Source: Prauserella endophytica
GTDB lineage: Bacteria; Actinomycetota; Actinomycetes; Mycobacteriales; Pseudonocardiaceae
Reading direction: 5' to 3'
Length of the DNA stretch: 64,000 nucleotides
Assembly (NCBI RefSeq): GCF_005146945.1
Contig: NZ_SWMS01000008.1
Location: 1-64,000 of the forward strand
A program made the position numbers and the translations under genes. Positions within the stretch are counted from its first letter, which is position 1. The number at the start of each line of letters is the position of its first letter. The notes below the pieces were generated by a model that did not search any database, was not told where the DNA came from, and saw only the letters and a list, made by a program, of their open reading frames with translations. Shown here one piece after another: positions 47,614 through 56,079 of this stretch.

Positions 47614-48485
47614 GGGCGCGAGCGATCCTCGTCGGCTGCGCGGGCCTGCCCGAGGGCGACGGCGACGAGGCGGGCGCCCAGCAGGCGCTCGCCGAGGTCG
47701 GGGTCGGCACCCGGTGGGCCGTGTGGGACGACCCGGACGAGGACTTCACCGACGCCGACCTGGTGATCCTGCGCGCGACCTGGGACTACTCCGCGCGGCG
47801 GGACGCCTTTCTCGACTGGTGCGCGTCGGTCCCTTCGCTGCGCAACGACGTCGACGTGGTGCGGTGGAACACCGACAAGGCCTACCTGCTCGATCTCGAG
47901 AACGCCGGGATCCCGATCGTGCCGACCCGGCTCGTCGCGCCCGGCGCCGAGCCGGAGTGGCCGGAGACGGAGTTCGTGGTGAAGCCCTCCGTCGGCGCCG
48001 GCTCGCGGGGCGCCGCCCGGTTCGCCGCGGATGAACGGGAGCAGGCCGAGACTCACCTGCGCTCGCTGCACGCCGATGGCCGGTCGGTGCTGGTGCAGCC
48101 GTACCAGCGAACCGTGGACTCCGAGGGCGAGACGGCGCTCGTGTTCTTCGGCGGCGCGTACTCGCACGCCTTCACCAAGGGCGCGATGCTGACGGGCGCG
48201 GCGGTGGACGAGTCCGGACTGTTCGTGACCGAGAAGCTCGGCGTCACGCAGCCCGAGGCCGCCTACCGGGCGCTGGCGGAGGATGTGCTCGACGCCGTGG
48301 CCGGGTGGTTCGGCGCAGGACGGTCCGGGCTGCTGTACGCGCGGATCGACCTGGTGCGCACCGACGACGGCACGCCGGCGGTGCTGGAGGTGGAGCTGGC
48401 CGAGCCGAGCCTCGGCTTCGGCCAGGCGGGGCCGGGCGCCGCCGTGCGGTTCGCGTCCGCGGTGCGCCGCGACCTGCGCCGCTGA
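47610..48485 (+). CDS. ATP-grasp domain protein
   Basis: The 291-residue cytosolic protein resembles RimK/glutathione-synthetase-type ATP-grasp ligases. Recognisable parts are the N-terminal pre-ATP-grasp fold with LVILRATWDYSARRDAFLDW (about 51-70), the substrate/ATP domain VRWNTDKAYLLDLENAGIPIVPT (about 87-109), FVVKPSVGAGSRGAARF with the ATP-binding Lys (about 124-140) and the metal-binding end ARIDLVRTDDGTPAVLEVELAEP (about 247-269). These catalyse ATP-dependent carboxylate-amine or similar ligation; the substrates are unknown. Its start overlaps the stop of the 109-residue gene. Confidence 0.82.
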   Translation: MRARAILVGCAGLPEGDGDEAGAQQALAEVGVGTRWAVWDDPDEDFTDADLVILRATWDYSARRDAFLDWCASVPSLRNDVDVVRWNTDKAYLLDLENAGIPIVPTRLVAPGAEPEWPETEFVVKPSVGAGSRGAARFAADEREQAETHLRSLHADGRSVLVQPYQRTVDSEGETALVFFGGAYSHAFTKGAMLTGAAVDESGLFVTEKLGVTQPEAAYRALAEDVLDAVAGWFGAGRSGLLYARIDLVRTDDGTPAVLEVELAEPSLGFGQAGPGAAVRFASAVRRDLRR

Positions 48486-48550
48486 ACTTCGCGAAAGATC
48501 TTCAGCTGGACGTCACCGCACGGTCAGCCGGCCACGCTTGGCTGTCGATC

Positions 48551-49519
48551 ATGCGAAGACTCCGGAAAGCATGGCTGGCCCCGCTGCTCGCCGCTCTGAC
48601 CGTGGCGGCGCCGCTACCCGCCACGGCCGCCGAGGGAGGACGGGACGCGGGCTCCATCGGCTCGATCGTTCTGACCGAGCAGGCGTCGCGGCGGATCCTG
48701 GTGCTGCCCGCCGACCAGGACGCGTGGAATGCGCGGGAGTTCACCTGGTCCTGGGCGCCCAGCGCCGCGGGCGGCCTCGGTGACCTGGTCTCGGCGTGGA
48801 CCAACCCCGACGAGGCGAAGCTCACCGAACGCGACGGCCGGCGGTACCTGATGACGACCGCGTCCGGCGGGTTCGCCGCGGTGGTGCCCTACCCCGAGGG
48901 CACCGGCGCCTACTGGGCGGCCGACGTGGGCGGGTCGAACAACCCGCACAGCATCGAGCTGCTGCCGGACGGCAACGTCGCCGTGGCCGCGAGCACGGGC
49001 GGCTGGCTGCGCGTCTACACCGCCTCACAGGGACCGAGATCCACGCACTACGCCGAGTACCCGCTCGTCGGCGGGCACGGCGCGGTGTGGGACGACCAGG
49101 CGGAGGTCCTGTGGGCGCTCGGCACGCACGAGCTGGTGGCCCTGCGCGTCGGCGGCACGCCCGCCGAGCCGGTGCTGACCCCCGAGCGCGTCTACCAGCT
49201 GCCCAGCAAGGGCGGTCACGACCTGCAGCCGGTGCCGGGGGAGCCGCGCCAGCTGTGGGTCACCACGGAGTCGGAGGTGCTGCGGTTCGACAAGGGCACG
49301 GGCCGGTTCTCGAAGCACTACCGGGGCGCCCGCTCGATCAGCGACGAGCACGTCAAGAGCGTGACCACGAACCCGCAGACGGGTCAGGTGCTCACGGTCT
49401 CGCCGCAGGAGGGCCACCTGTGCACGTGGTGCAGTGACACCGTGGACCTCGACCTGCCGCACGGGGACCTCACGCTGCACGGCGCCTGGATCTACAAGGC
49501 CCGCTGGTGGAACGACTGA
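48551..49519 (+). CDS. Secreted protein of the DUF6528 type
   Basis: The 322-residue protein has a Sec signal peptide (MRRLRKAWLAPLLAALTVAAPLPATA, split: basic start then hydrophobic core, cleavage near 26-28). The mature part looks like a beta-propeller-like repeat protein (SIVLTEQASRRILVLPADQ, ELLPDGNVAVAASTGGWLRV, GHGAVWDDQAEVLWALG, VTTNPQTGQVLTVSPQ). From memory these features match DUF6528 proteins of actinobacteria. It has no catalytic motif I recognise. Two Cys in LCTWCSDT near the C-terminus could form a disulphide. Confidence 0.72.
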   Translation: MRRLRKAWLAPLLAALTVAAPLPATAAEGGRDAGSIGSIVLTEQASRRILVLPADQDAWNAREFTWSWAPSAAGGLGDLVSAWTNPDEAKLTERDGRRYLMTTASGGFAAVVPYPEGTGAYWAADVGGSNNPHSIELLPDGNVAVAASTGGWLRVYTASQGPRSTHYAEYPLVGGHGAVWDDQAEVLWALGTHELVALRVGGTPAEPVLTPERVYQLPSKGGHDLQPVPGEPRQLWVTTESEVLRFDKGTGRFSKHYRGARSISDEHVKSVTTNPQTGQVLTVSPQEGHLCTWCSDTVDLDLPHGDLTLHGAWIYKARWWND

Positions 49520-49531
49520 GGTGGAAAGCGA

Positions 49532-49564
49532 ACGGCCCGGCCCCTCTCGCGGGGACCGGGCCGT
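49532..49564. terminator. Bidirectional hairpin between the secreted protein and desaturase genes
   Basis: ACGGCCCGG-CCCC pairs with GGGG-A-CCGGGCCGT around the loop TCTCGC, with one bulged A. It lies 12 nt after one stop and 16 nt before the other on the opposite strand. Confidence 0.85.
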
Positions 49565-49580
49565 CGCCGTCTCGGGGTGA

Positions 49581-50522
49581 TCAGGCGGCCACGCGCTTGG
49601 CGGCGATGCGCTCGGGCTTGGGCCAGCGCACGTTGTGGGCCCAGCCGAGCTTCTCGAAGATCCAGATGAGCCGGGCGGACACGTCGATCTGGCCGCGCAG
49701 CACGCCGTGGCGGGCGCAGGTCGGGTCGGCGTGGTGGGAGTTGTGCCACGACTCGCCCATCGACAGGATCGCGAGCGGCCAGAAGTTGGCGGCCCTGTCC
49801 CTGCTCATGAAGGGGCGCTCGCCGAACATGTGGCAGATCGAGTTCACCGACCAGGTCACGTGGTGCAGGAACGCGATGCGCACGAGCCCGGCCCAGAAGA
49901 ACGCCGTCACGGCGCCCCACCACGTCCACGTGAGCAGGCCACCGAGCACGGCGGGCAGCGCGAGGCTCAGCGTGATCCACAGCCAGAAGTAGCGGTTGAC
50001 CACGCGCAGGTCGTTGTCGGCCAGCAGGTCAGGGGCGAAGCGCTCGTAGTTGGTGACCTCACGCTTGAACATCCAGCCCATGTGGGCGTGCCAGAAGCCC
50101 CGGGCCAGCGCCATCGGCGACGAGCCGAACAGCCACGGCGAGTGCGGGTCGCCCTCGCGGTCGGCGAACGCGTGGTGCCTGCGGTGGCTGGCGACCCAGA
50201 AGATCACCGAGCCCTGCACGGCCATGCTCCCAGCGATGGCGAGCGCGACGCGCAGCGCGCGGTTGGTCTTGAACGCGCCGTGGGTGAAGTAGCGGTGGTA
50301 GCCGACGGTGACGCCGAGCGTCGCGACCGTGTAGAACACGGCCGCCAGCACCAGGTCGACCCAGCTCAGCCCCCAGCCCCACGCGAAGGGGACCGCGGCG
50401 ACCAGAGCGACGAACGGAATCAGCAGGAATGCCTTCAGCACGATCATCTGGCCGGTGGTGCGCTCTTCGCCGGTGATCGGCTTCGGTTCGGATTTGGTTC
50501 CGGACACGCTTGCGGTGCTCAT
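49581..50522 (-). CDS. Acyl-CoA (delta-9 type) fatty acid desaturase
   Basis: The 313-residue membrane di-iron enzyme inserts a double bond into acyl chains. All three His boxes are present: YHRYFTHGAF (HxxxxH, near 75-84), ASHRRHHAF (HxxHH, near 111-119) and WHNSHHADP (HxxHH, near 251-259). Four hydrophobic helices flank them. It resembles Stearoyl-CoA 9-desaturases such as DesA3. The ATG at 50522 is preferred; the frame extends 19 codons to 50579, and neither start has a strong Shine-Dalgarno. Confidence 0.92.
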   Translation of the reverse strand: MSTASVSGTKSEPKPITGEERTTGQMIVLKAFLLIPFVALVAAVPFAWGWGLSWVDLVLAAVFYTVATLGVTVGYHRYFTHGAFKTNRALRVALAIAGSMAVQGSVIFWVASHRRHHAFADREGDPHSPWLFGSSPMALARGFWHAHMGWMFKREVTNYERFAPDLLADNDLRVVNRYFWLWITLSLALPAVLGGLLTWTWWGAVTAFFWAGLVRIAFLHHVTWSVNSICHMFGERPFMSRDRAANFWPLAILSMGESWHNSHHADPTCARHGVLRGQIDVSARLIWIFEKLGWAHNVRWPKPERIAAKRVAA

Positions 50523-50676
50523 GGTTCGGTGCGACCTCGCATCGGATGAAAGGGTGTGGTGGGGAGCGGATTCGATCATTCGGACAAATACCCGGTCACG
50601 CTAGAGCGTAACGGCGTGGACCATCACACACGCGCCGTCGGGATGACGACCGTGTGACGGGCCGCGGACGCGCGCG

Positions 50677-51651
50677 TTAGCGGGAGCTCGCGGCGGTCGC
50701 CTCGGCCGGGGCGGGGGAGAAGCTGGTCACCGGGCCGCGGTCCCTGGCCGCGCACCACAGCGCCGCCGTGGCCACGATGACGGCGGCCGAGCCGAGGACG
50801 TGGAACGAGACCAGCGCCTCCGGTACGCCCAGCGCGTACTGGACGCTGCCGAGCGCGCCCTGGGCGAGCGCGACCACCCAGACCACGGTGTAGCGGCGCC
50901 AGAGCTGCTTCGGCGCGCCCGTGCGCAGCCACTGCAGGCCGAGCACGGCCAGCACGATCAGGTAGACCACCAGCAGGCTGCCGTGGACGAACGTGAGTGT
51001 CTCGATGGGCGCCTGCAGTCGCGGCGTGTCGGGGTCGCCGCCGTGCGGGCCCGCGCCGGTGACCGTGGTGCCGGCGGCGAGGAGGCCCGCCATGGAGACG
51101 ACGAGCGTCACGAGCAGTGCCCTGCCGCTCCCGGCGACGCGCCAGCGCGGCCGCTCGTCACCCTCGTTGAAGGCGTGCAGGAGGAGTGTGGCGAGCCACA
51201 CCAGTACCGCCGAGGCGAGGAAGTGGATGGCGACCGTCCACCAGAGCAGGCCCGTGAGCACGGTCATGCCGCCGATGACGGCCTGAGCCACGACCCCGCC
51301 GGGCATGGTCCAGGCGAGCTTGACGAGGCGCTTGCGCTCGGGGTGGTCGATCTGGATGCGCCAGGCCGCGAGCACGCAGAGCGCGGCCACGATGCCGACC
51401 ACGCCGGTCAGCAGGCGGTTGCCGAACTCGATCCACTGCGTGAGTGTCTCGTACTCGGGGTGCTGGACGGGGAACATGCTGCCCTCGAAGCACTGCGGCC
51501 ACGTCGGGCAGCCGAGTCCGGATCCGGTGACCCGCACGACCGACCCGGTGACCCCGATGCCGCCCTGGGTGATGATGGCGGCTATCGCGAGGGCCCGCTG
51601 CACCGCCTTCGAGGGGTACGGCAGCCGGGCGACGAGGGAAGTCAGTTGCAC
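50677..51651 (-). CDS. ctaA: Heme A synthase
   Basis: The 324-residue COX15/CtaA membrane protein oxidises heme O to heme A. It has eight helices. Landmarks are TGSGLGCPTWPQCF (about 42-55) with the conserved Cys pair, TQWIEFGNRLLTGVVG (about 70-85) with the Glu and the Arg, and the heme His residues in AIHFLASAVLVWLA (about 141-154), FVHGSLLVVYLIV and VSFHVLGSAAVIV. The GTG start lacks a clear ribosome-binding site. Its partner ctaB is 11 kb away in the window. Confidence 0.95.
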   Translation of the reverse strand: MQLTSLVARLPYPSKAVQRALAIAAIITQGGIGVTGSVVRVTGSGLGCPTWPQCFEGSMFPVQHPEYETLTQWIEFGNRLLTGVVGIVAALCVLAAWRIQIDHPERKRLVKLAWTMPGGVVAQAVIGGMTVLTGLLWWTVAIHFLASAVLVWLATLLLHAFNEGDERPRWRVAGSGRALLVTLVVSMAGLLAAGTTVTGAGPHGGDPDTPRLQAPIETLTFVHGSLLVVYLIVLAVLGLQWLRTGAPKQLWRRYTVVWVVALAQGALGSVQYALGVPEALVSFHVLGSAAVIVATAALWCAARDRGPVTSFSPAPAEATAASSR

Positions 51652-51661
51652 GACAATAGAT

Positions 51662-51741
51662 AGTAGAGCGGCGCGAAGCGCCTCCGTTTGGGTGGTGGTG
51701 GGGAAGTGGCTGGCCAGTAGAGCGGCGCGAAGCGCCTCCGT
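51662..51741. repeat. 54-bp repeat, 1.5 copies
   Basis: AGTAGAGCGGCGCGAAGCGC starts at 51662 and again at 51716, a 54-bp period. The full copy contains CTCCGTTTGGGTGGTGGTGG. When the two are aligned in a common register it matches the reverse complement of the 15924 unit at most positions. It lies directly upstream of ctaA and next to a palindromic terminator. Confidence 0.85.
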
Positions 51742-51744
51742 CTG

Positions 51745-51803
51745 ACGGCCCCCAAGGCCACCTTTGGTGCGTTCAACGCACCAAAGGTGGCCTTGGGGGC
51801 CGT
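51745..51803. terminator. Perfect 59-bp palindrome downstream of the ABC permease gene
   Basis: The arms ACGGCCCCCAAGG-CCACCTTTGGTGCGTT and their exact complement pair around 51774. It follows the permease stop by 20 bp in that gene's direction and precedes ctaA, so it probably ends the ABC transcript. Same family as 7725-7783 and 22897-22951. Confidence 0.82.
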
Positions 51804-51823
51804 TATGTGGGCTTCTGGGGCAG

Positions 51824-52621
51824 TTACGTGAGCTTCGTGGTGCGGGTGGCGATGGCTCCGGCGGCGACGGCCCAGACGGCGAGCGTGGCCAGGGCGTCCC
51901 AGGCGAACATGCCGTCGACGAGCGCCGCGCGCAGGCCCTCCGCGAGGGCGCCCGAGGGCAGCAGGGCCACCAGGTCGCCGAGCACGCCGGGCAGCGACGA
52001 CGGCGCCATCAGGATCCCGCCCGCGAGCAGCAGCACGAACCACACGATGTTGGCCAGCGCCAGCACCGCCTCCGCCCGCAGCGCCCCGCCGAGCAGCACG
52101 CCGAGCGCGCCGAAGGCGAGCGTGCCGAGCACGAGCAGCACGATCGCCGCACCGATGCCCGCGCCTGAGGGCGACCAGCGGAGCAGTGCCGCGACGATCC
52201 CGAGCACCACCACCTGCAGCAACACCACGACCAGAGCGGCCACGAGCCGCCCGGCCACGAGCAGCCAGCGCGGCAGCGCGGTGGCGGAGAGGCGCTTGAG
52301 CACGCCGTAGCGGCGGTCGAAGCCGAGCGCGATGGCCTGGCCGGTGAACGCGGACGACAGCACTGCCAGCGCGAGAATCCTCGGCGTCACCCAGTCGACC
52401 CGGGACAGGGAGCCCAGCTCGCCGGTTGGCAGGAAGTCGAGCAGGCTCAGGCCCACCAGCAGCGCCAGCGGGATGAGCAGCGTGAGCAGGATCTGCTCGC
52501 CGTGGCGCAGCGTGAGGCTCGTCTCGATCCGCGCGTGGGTAAGCAGCATCCGGCCGTAACGGCCCGCGCCGGGGGCGGGCGTGAACGTGCCGGGCTCGAA
52601 CCGGGTGCCTGTCGCCGTCAC
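51824..52621 (-). CDS. ABC-2 type transporter permease
   Basis: The 265-residue membrane protein has about six helices (for example ILLTLLIPLALLVGLSLLDF and VVLLQVVVLGIVAALL). The extended loop RRYGVLKRLSATALPRWLLV is typical of DrrB-like ABC-2 permeases. The GTG start overlaps the stop of the ATPase gene (GTGA), so the pair forms one exporter. In M. tuberculosis Rv1457c-Rv1458c occupy this position beside ctaA. Substrate unknown; drug or lipid export is possible. Confidence 0.9.
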   Translation of the reverse strand: MTATGTRFEPGTFTPAPGAGRYGRMLLTHARIETSLTLRHGEQILLTLLIPLALLVGLSLLDFLPTGELGSLSRVDWVTPRILALAVLSSAFTGQAIALGFDRRYGVLKRLSATALPRWLLVAGRLVAALVVVLLQVVVLGIVAALLRWSPSGAGIGAAIVLLVLGTLAFGALGVLLGGALRAEAVLALANIVWFVLLLAGGILMAPSSLPGVLGDLVALLPSGALAEGLRAALVDGMFAWDALATLAVWAVAAGAIATRTTKLT

Positions 52622-53541
52622 GTCCGCAGCTCCCGTCCGGTCAGCTCGAGGAAGACCTCCTCCAGGTCGCGCTTGCCGACGTGCAGCTCCTCGGCGAGCA
52701 CGCCCTGCTGCGCGCACCAAGCGGTGACCGTGGACACGACCTGCGGGTTGACCAGCCCGGCCACCCGGTAGGCGCCGGGGGAGGACTCGCGCACCAGGTA
52801 GCCCTCCGGCAGCGCGGCGCTGAGCAGGTCGGTGTTGAGGCCGGGGCGCGCCTTGAACCGCAGCTGGGCGTCCTCGGCGTGCTCTGCGGTCAGCGCGCTC
52901 GGCGAGCCCTGCGCGATCACGCGGCCGCCGTCGACGATCACCACCTCGTCGGCGAGCGTCTCCGCCTCCTCCATGAGGTGGGTGGTGAGCAGCACGCTCA
53001 CGCCGTCGGCGCGCAGGGCGGCGAGCAGGTCCCACACCAGCCGCCGCGCCTGCGGGTCCATGCCCGCCGTCGGCTCGTCGAGAAACACCAGCTCGGGGCG
53101 GCCGACCAGCGCGCACGCGAGCGAGAGGCGCTGCTGCTGGCCGCCGGAGAGCCGCTTGAACGGCGTCCGCCGGGCGGAGGCGAGCCCGAGCACGTCGAGC
53201 AGCCAGGCGGGGTCGAGCGGGGTGGCCGCGCACGCGGCGACGAGCCTCAGCATCTCCTCGGCCCGCACGCCCGGGTAGGCGCCGCCGCCCTGCGGCATCA
53301 CGCCGATGCGGGGGCGCAGCGCGGCGCCGTCGCGGGCGGGGTCGAGGCCGAGCACGCGCACGGTGCCGGTGTCGGGGCGCAGGAAGCCCTCACAGATCTC
53401 GACCGTGGTGGTCTTGCCCGCGCCGTTGGGGCCCAGCAGGGCGAGCAGGCCGGCCCTCGGCATCTTCAGATCGAGTCCGTCGACCGCCGTGACCGCCCCG
53501 AAGCGCTTCACCAGCCCGGTGATCTCGACGGCTGCACTCAC
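52618..53541 (-). CDS. ABC transporter ATP-binding protein (DrrA-like)
   Basis: The 307-residue ATPase has Walker A LLGPNGAGKTTTVEIC (about 34-49), the Q-loop RIGVMPQGGGAYPG, the signature LSGGQQQRLSLACAL (about 135-149), Walker B LVFLDEPTAGMD (about 154-165) and the switch His in LLTTHLMEEAE. The C-terminal extension (about 220-307) is typical of drug-exporter ATPases. The GTG at 53541 lies 8 nt after a TACCCT hexamer on the minus strand, so transcription may start here rather than read through from mptB, 24 nt upstream. Confidence 0.93.
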   Translation of the reverse strand: MSAAVEITGLVKRFGAVTAVDGLDLKMPRAGLLALLGPNGAGKTTTVEICEGFLRPDTGTVRVLGLDPARDGAALRPRIGVMPQGGGAYPGVRAEEMLRLVAACAATPLDPAWLLDVLGLASARRTPFKRLSGGQQQRLSLACALVGRPELVFLDEPTAGMDPQARRLVWDLLAALRADGVSVLLTTHLMEEAETLADEVVIVDGGRVIAQGSPSALTAEHAEDAQLRFKARPGLNTDLLSAALPEGYLVRESSPGAYRVAGLVNPQVVSTVTAWCAQQGVLAEELHVGKRDLEEVFLELTGRELRT

Positions 53542-53549
53542 AGATGTAA

Positions 53550-53555
53550 AGGGTA
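53550..53555 (-). promoter_or_regulatory. Candidate -10 element for the ABC exporter genes
   Basis: On the minus strand TACCCT lies 8 nt before the GTG at 53541, consistent with a leaderless mRNA. Confidence 0.35.
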
Positions 53556-53565
53556 CGGCGTGACC

Positions 53566-55230
53566 TCAGACGGCCTCGGGCCGCGTCTCGCCCATCCGCC
53601 GGGAGAACAGCAGCGGGGCGCTGCGCCACACGATCACGAGCGCGCCGAGAAGCACGATGCCGCCGGCGACGTAAGCCTGCGAGACGATGTACGAGCGTCC
53701 GTCGAACGTGCTGCCGGTCGGCGGGATCACCATGGCCAGCACGGCGCTCACCGCCGTGGCCGCCGCCCGGAACCGGGACGTGCCGGCCGAGGCCGCGAGC
53801 GGGATGACCGCCCACAGCAGCCACCACGGCTGCATCGCGACGTGCAGGGTCATGAACGCGCCCAGCGAGACGCCGAGGCCGATGATCGGGCGGTAGCGCC
53901 AGCGGAAGCTGTCCCACAGGAACTTGGCCGTGATCGACCCCGCAACCACGTAGCCGAGGATGCCGAGGATCGCGATGACGGCGGCGGTGTGGTTGCCGAG
54001 GCCGAGCATGATGCCGAGGATGCCGCCCAGCTGGCCGAGCTCGGCCACGGGCGAGATCCAGTTCCACACCATGCCGGGCGTGCCCAGCGCGCCGACCCAG
54101 CCGAAGCCGAGCCCGGTGCCGAAGCAGATCGCGGCCGTCACGGCGGCGCACACGACGGTCATCAGCGCCGCGGCCCACAGCAGGTCGGTGATCCTGCCGT
54201 ACCAGCGTCTCGCGATCATCACGCCGAAGAACCCGAGCGCGACGATCGCGTGGATCTTGACCATGGCGGCGGCGGTGATCACGACGGCGCCGAGGACGAT
54301 GCAGGCGAGCTCGCCCTTCGCGAACGGTGGCGGACTGTCGCCGGAGACGCGGATGGGCAGCCTGCGGATGCCCAGCTCGAGGCCGGCCAGCATCAGGCCG
54401 ATGCCGAGCGCCTCGTTGTGCGCGCCGGCCACCAGGTGGAACAGCACGAGCGGGTTGGCCGCGCCGAGCCACAGCGCGGTGCTCGGCTGCACGCCGAAGC
54501 GCCGCGCGAGGCGGGGCAGCGCCCACACGATCAGGCCGAACCCCACGAGCGCGAGCCCGCGCATGAGCAGCACGCCGACGGCGACGTGGGTGCCGACCGC
54601 ACCGGAGATCCAGCTGCCGATGTCGAGGAACAGCGGGCCGTAGGGCGCGGGCGTCTCGCGCCACATGTTCGACACGCCCGCCGTGAGCGGGTCGGCCACG
54701 CCGAGCGCCTGCGCGGGACCGAGTTCGTAGGGATCCATGCCGCGGTCGACGATCGCGCTCTGTGCGAGGTAGCTGTAGACGTCGCGGGAGAACAGCGGCG
54801 GGATGACCAGCAGCGGCACCGTCCACATCGCGAGCGTGCGGTACAGCTGCGCGGGGCTGGCGAGCCGCGTCCTGCCCGGCCTGGCGAAGCGGCCGAGCAG
54901 CAGCCAGCCGGCGACCATCATGCCCATGCCGGTGAAGGCGATCGCCAGCGACACGGTGGGGATGCGGGCGAACAGCCGCAGCACCGGGATGTTCAGCACC
55001 GGGTTCAGGATCGGCGCGGCGCCCGCGCCGAGCGAGCCGAACGCGAGGAACAGCGCGCCGACGATGCCGAGCCGGTTGACGACCCGCAGCGCACGGTTCT
55101 CCTCGGCGTTCAGCGGCTCCGGGTCGCCGGGGTGGACCGGCGAGAGCGAAGGGGCCGCGGCGCCGGCGGCGCTGACGACCGCGAGGTCGCCGTCCGCCTG
55201 CTGTTGCGTACCGCCTTTGCCCAGAGCCAC
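53566..55230 (-). CDS. mptB: Polyprenol-phosphomannose alpha-(1,6)-mannosyltransferase MptB-like
   Basis: The 554-residue GT-C membrane glycosyltransferase has about 12-13 helices. The first large external loop carries FSRDVYSYLAQSAIVDRGMDPYELGP (split; about 130-155) with the conserved Asp typical of MptA/MptB. Other landmarks are PAPYGPLFLDIGSWISG and AAMVKIHAIVALGFFGVM. It would extend the lipomannan/lipoarabinomannan core. Rv1459c (MptB) has the same place beside sufR in M. tuberculosis. The GTG at 55230 has no Shine-Dalgarno but a TACGCT hexamer 7 nt upstream; the frame continues upstream to 55356 without a better start. Confidence 0.88.
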   Translation of the reverse strand: MALGKGGTQQQADGDLAVVSAAGAAAPSLSPVHPGDPEPLNAEENRALRVVNRLGIVGALFLAFGSLGAGAAPILNPVLNIPVLRLFARIPTVSLAIAFTGMGMMVAGWLLLGRFARPGRTRLASPAQLYRTLAMWTVPLLVIPPLFSRDVYSYLAQSAIVDRGMDPYELGPAQALGVADPLTAGVSNMWRETPAPYGPLFLDIGSWISGAVGTHVAVGVLLMRGLALVGFGLIVWALPRLARRFGVQPSTALWLGAANPLVLFHLVAGAHNEALGIGLMLAGLELGIRRLPIRVSGDSPPPFAKGELACIVLGAVVITAAAMVKIHAIVALGFFGVMIARRWYGRITDLLWAAALMTVVCAAVTAAICFGTGLGFGWVGALGTPGMVWNWISPVAELGQLGGILGIMLGLGNHTAAVIAILGILGYVVAGSITAKFLWDSFRWRYRPIIGLGVSLGAFMTLHVAMQPWWLLWAVIPLAASAGTSRFRAAATAVSAVLAMVIPPTGSTFDGRSYIVSQAYVAGGIVLLGALVIVWRSAPLLFSRRMGETRPEAV

Positions 55231-55237
55231 GAGCGAG

Positions 55238-55243
55238 AGCGTA
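55238..55243 (-). promoter_or_regulatory. Candidate -10 element for a leaderless mptB transcript
   Basis: On the minus strand TACGCT lies 7 nt before the GTG at 55230, fitting TAnnnT. Confidence 0.45.
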
Positions 55244-55315
55244 TCGACTGCCCCCTCGACGTGAGACCGGTCACTCGGATTTCGCGGGTCTTTGCTCCCC
55301 GCCGGGAAATACGAC

Positions 55316-55330
55316 ACACTTATGTTGTGA
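55316..55330 (+). promoter_or_regulatory. SufR operator (ACACT-N5-TGTGA)
   Basis: ACACT (55316-55320) and TGTGA (55326-55330) are separated by TATGT. This is the same inverted repeat reported, as I recall, for M. tuberculosis SufR. It overlaps the sufR start codon (GTG 55327), so binding would block initiation of the whole suf operon and give autoregulation by iron-sulfur status. Confidence 0.75.
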
Positions 55331-56079
55331 AAAAGCAGGACACCTTCGACCAGCACGATGACGGCCAGTCATCGGCTGCCACCGGTGTTCCTGTCCAGGT
55401 GACGGCCGAGGGCCGGACCCGCAACGAGGTCGCCCGGCTGCTGCTTGAGCAGGGGCCGATGACAGCGGTGGCGGTGGCCGAGCAGCTCGGCATCAGCCCG
55501 ACGGCGGTGCGTCGCCACCTCGACGTGCTGCTGGCCGACGCCGAGGCCGAGACCAGGGAAGCCCCCCGGCGAGGGCCGAGGGGCCGGGGTCGCCCGGCCA
55601 AGCTCTTCCTGCTGACCGAGCAGGGCAGGGCGCGGTTCGGGCATGCCTACGACGACCTGGCGGTCGCCGCGGTCCGGTTCCTCGCGGAGCACGCGGGGGA
55701 CGACGCGGTACGGGCCTTCGCCGAGAGCCGCGTGGCGGCGCTCGTCGAGCCGTACCGGGACTCGGTCACCAGCGAGGCCGCGCCGGCGTCCAGGGCGGAG
55801 GCCCTGGCAACGGCGTTGACCAGGGAGGGTTACGCTGCGTCGACCCGGCAGGTCGGCGCGGGCGAACAGCTCTGCCAGCACCACTGTCCCGTCGCTCACG
55901 TCGCAGCCGAGTTCCCGCAGCTGTGCGAGGCCGAGACGGAGGCATTCGCCAAGCTGCTCGGCACGCACGTGCAGCGGCTGGCGACGATCGCACGCGGCGA
56001 CGCCGCGTGCACCACGCACGTGCCCGCCGACAAGCCGGGTGACGAAGCACGATCTCCGAATGGAGGGACCACCGCATGA
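55327..56079 (+). CDS. sufR: Iron-sulfur cluster-sensing repressor SufR
   Basis: The 250-residue DeoR/ArsR-like winged-helix regulator controls the suf operon. The N-terminal DNA-binding domain is clear: [21 protein letters not shown], then [17 protein letters not shown] (about 37-74). The C-terminal region has [19 protein letters not shown] (about 181-199), giving three Cys for a [4Fe-4S] or [2Fe-2S] cluster as in mycobacterial SufR. The GTG at 55327 sits inside the operator repeat. The stop overlaps the sufB ATG (ATGA). Divergent from mptB. Confidence 0.95.
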   Translation: MKKQDTFDQHDDGQSSAATGVPVQVTAEGRTRNEVARLLLEQGPMTAVAVAEQLGISPTAVRRHLDVLLADAEAETREAPRRGPRGRGRPAKLFLLTEQGRARFGHAYDDLAVAAVRFLAEHAGDDAVRAFAESRVAALVEPYRDSVTSEAAPASRAEALATALTREGYAASTRQVGAGEQLCQHHCPVAHVAAEFPQLCEAETEAFAKLLGTHVQRLATIARGDAACTTHVPADKPGDEARSPNGGTTA

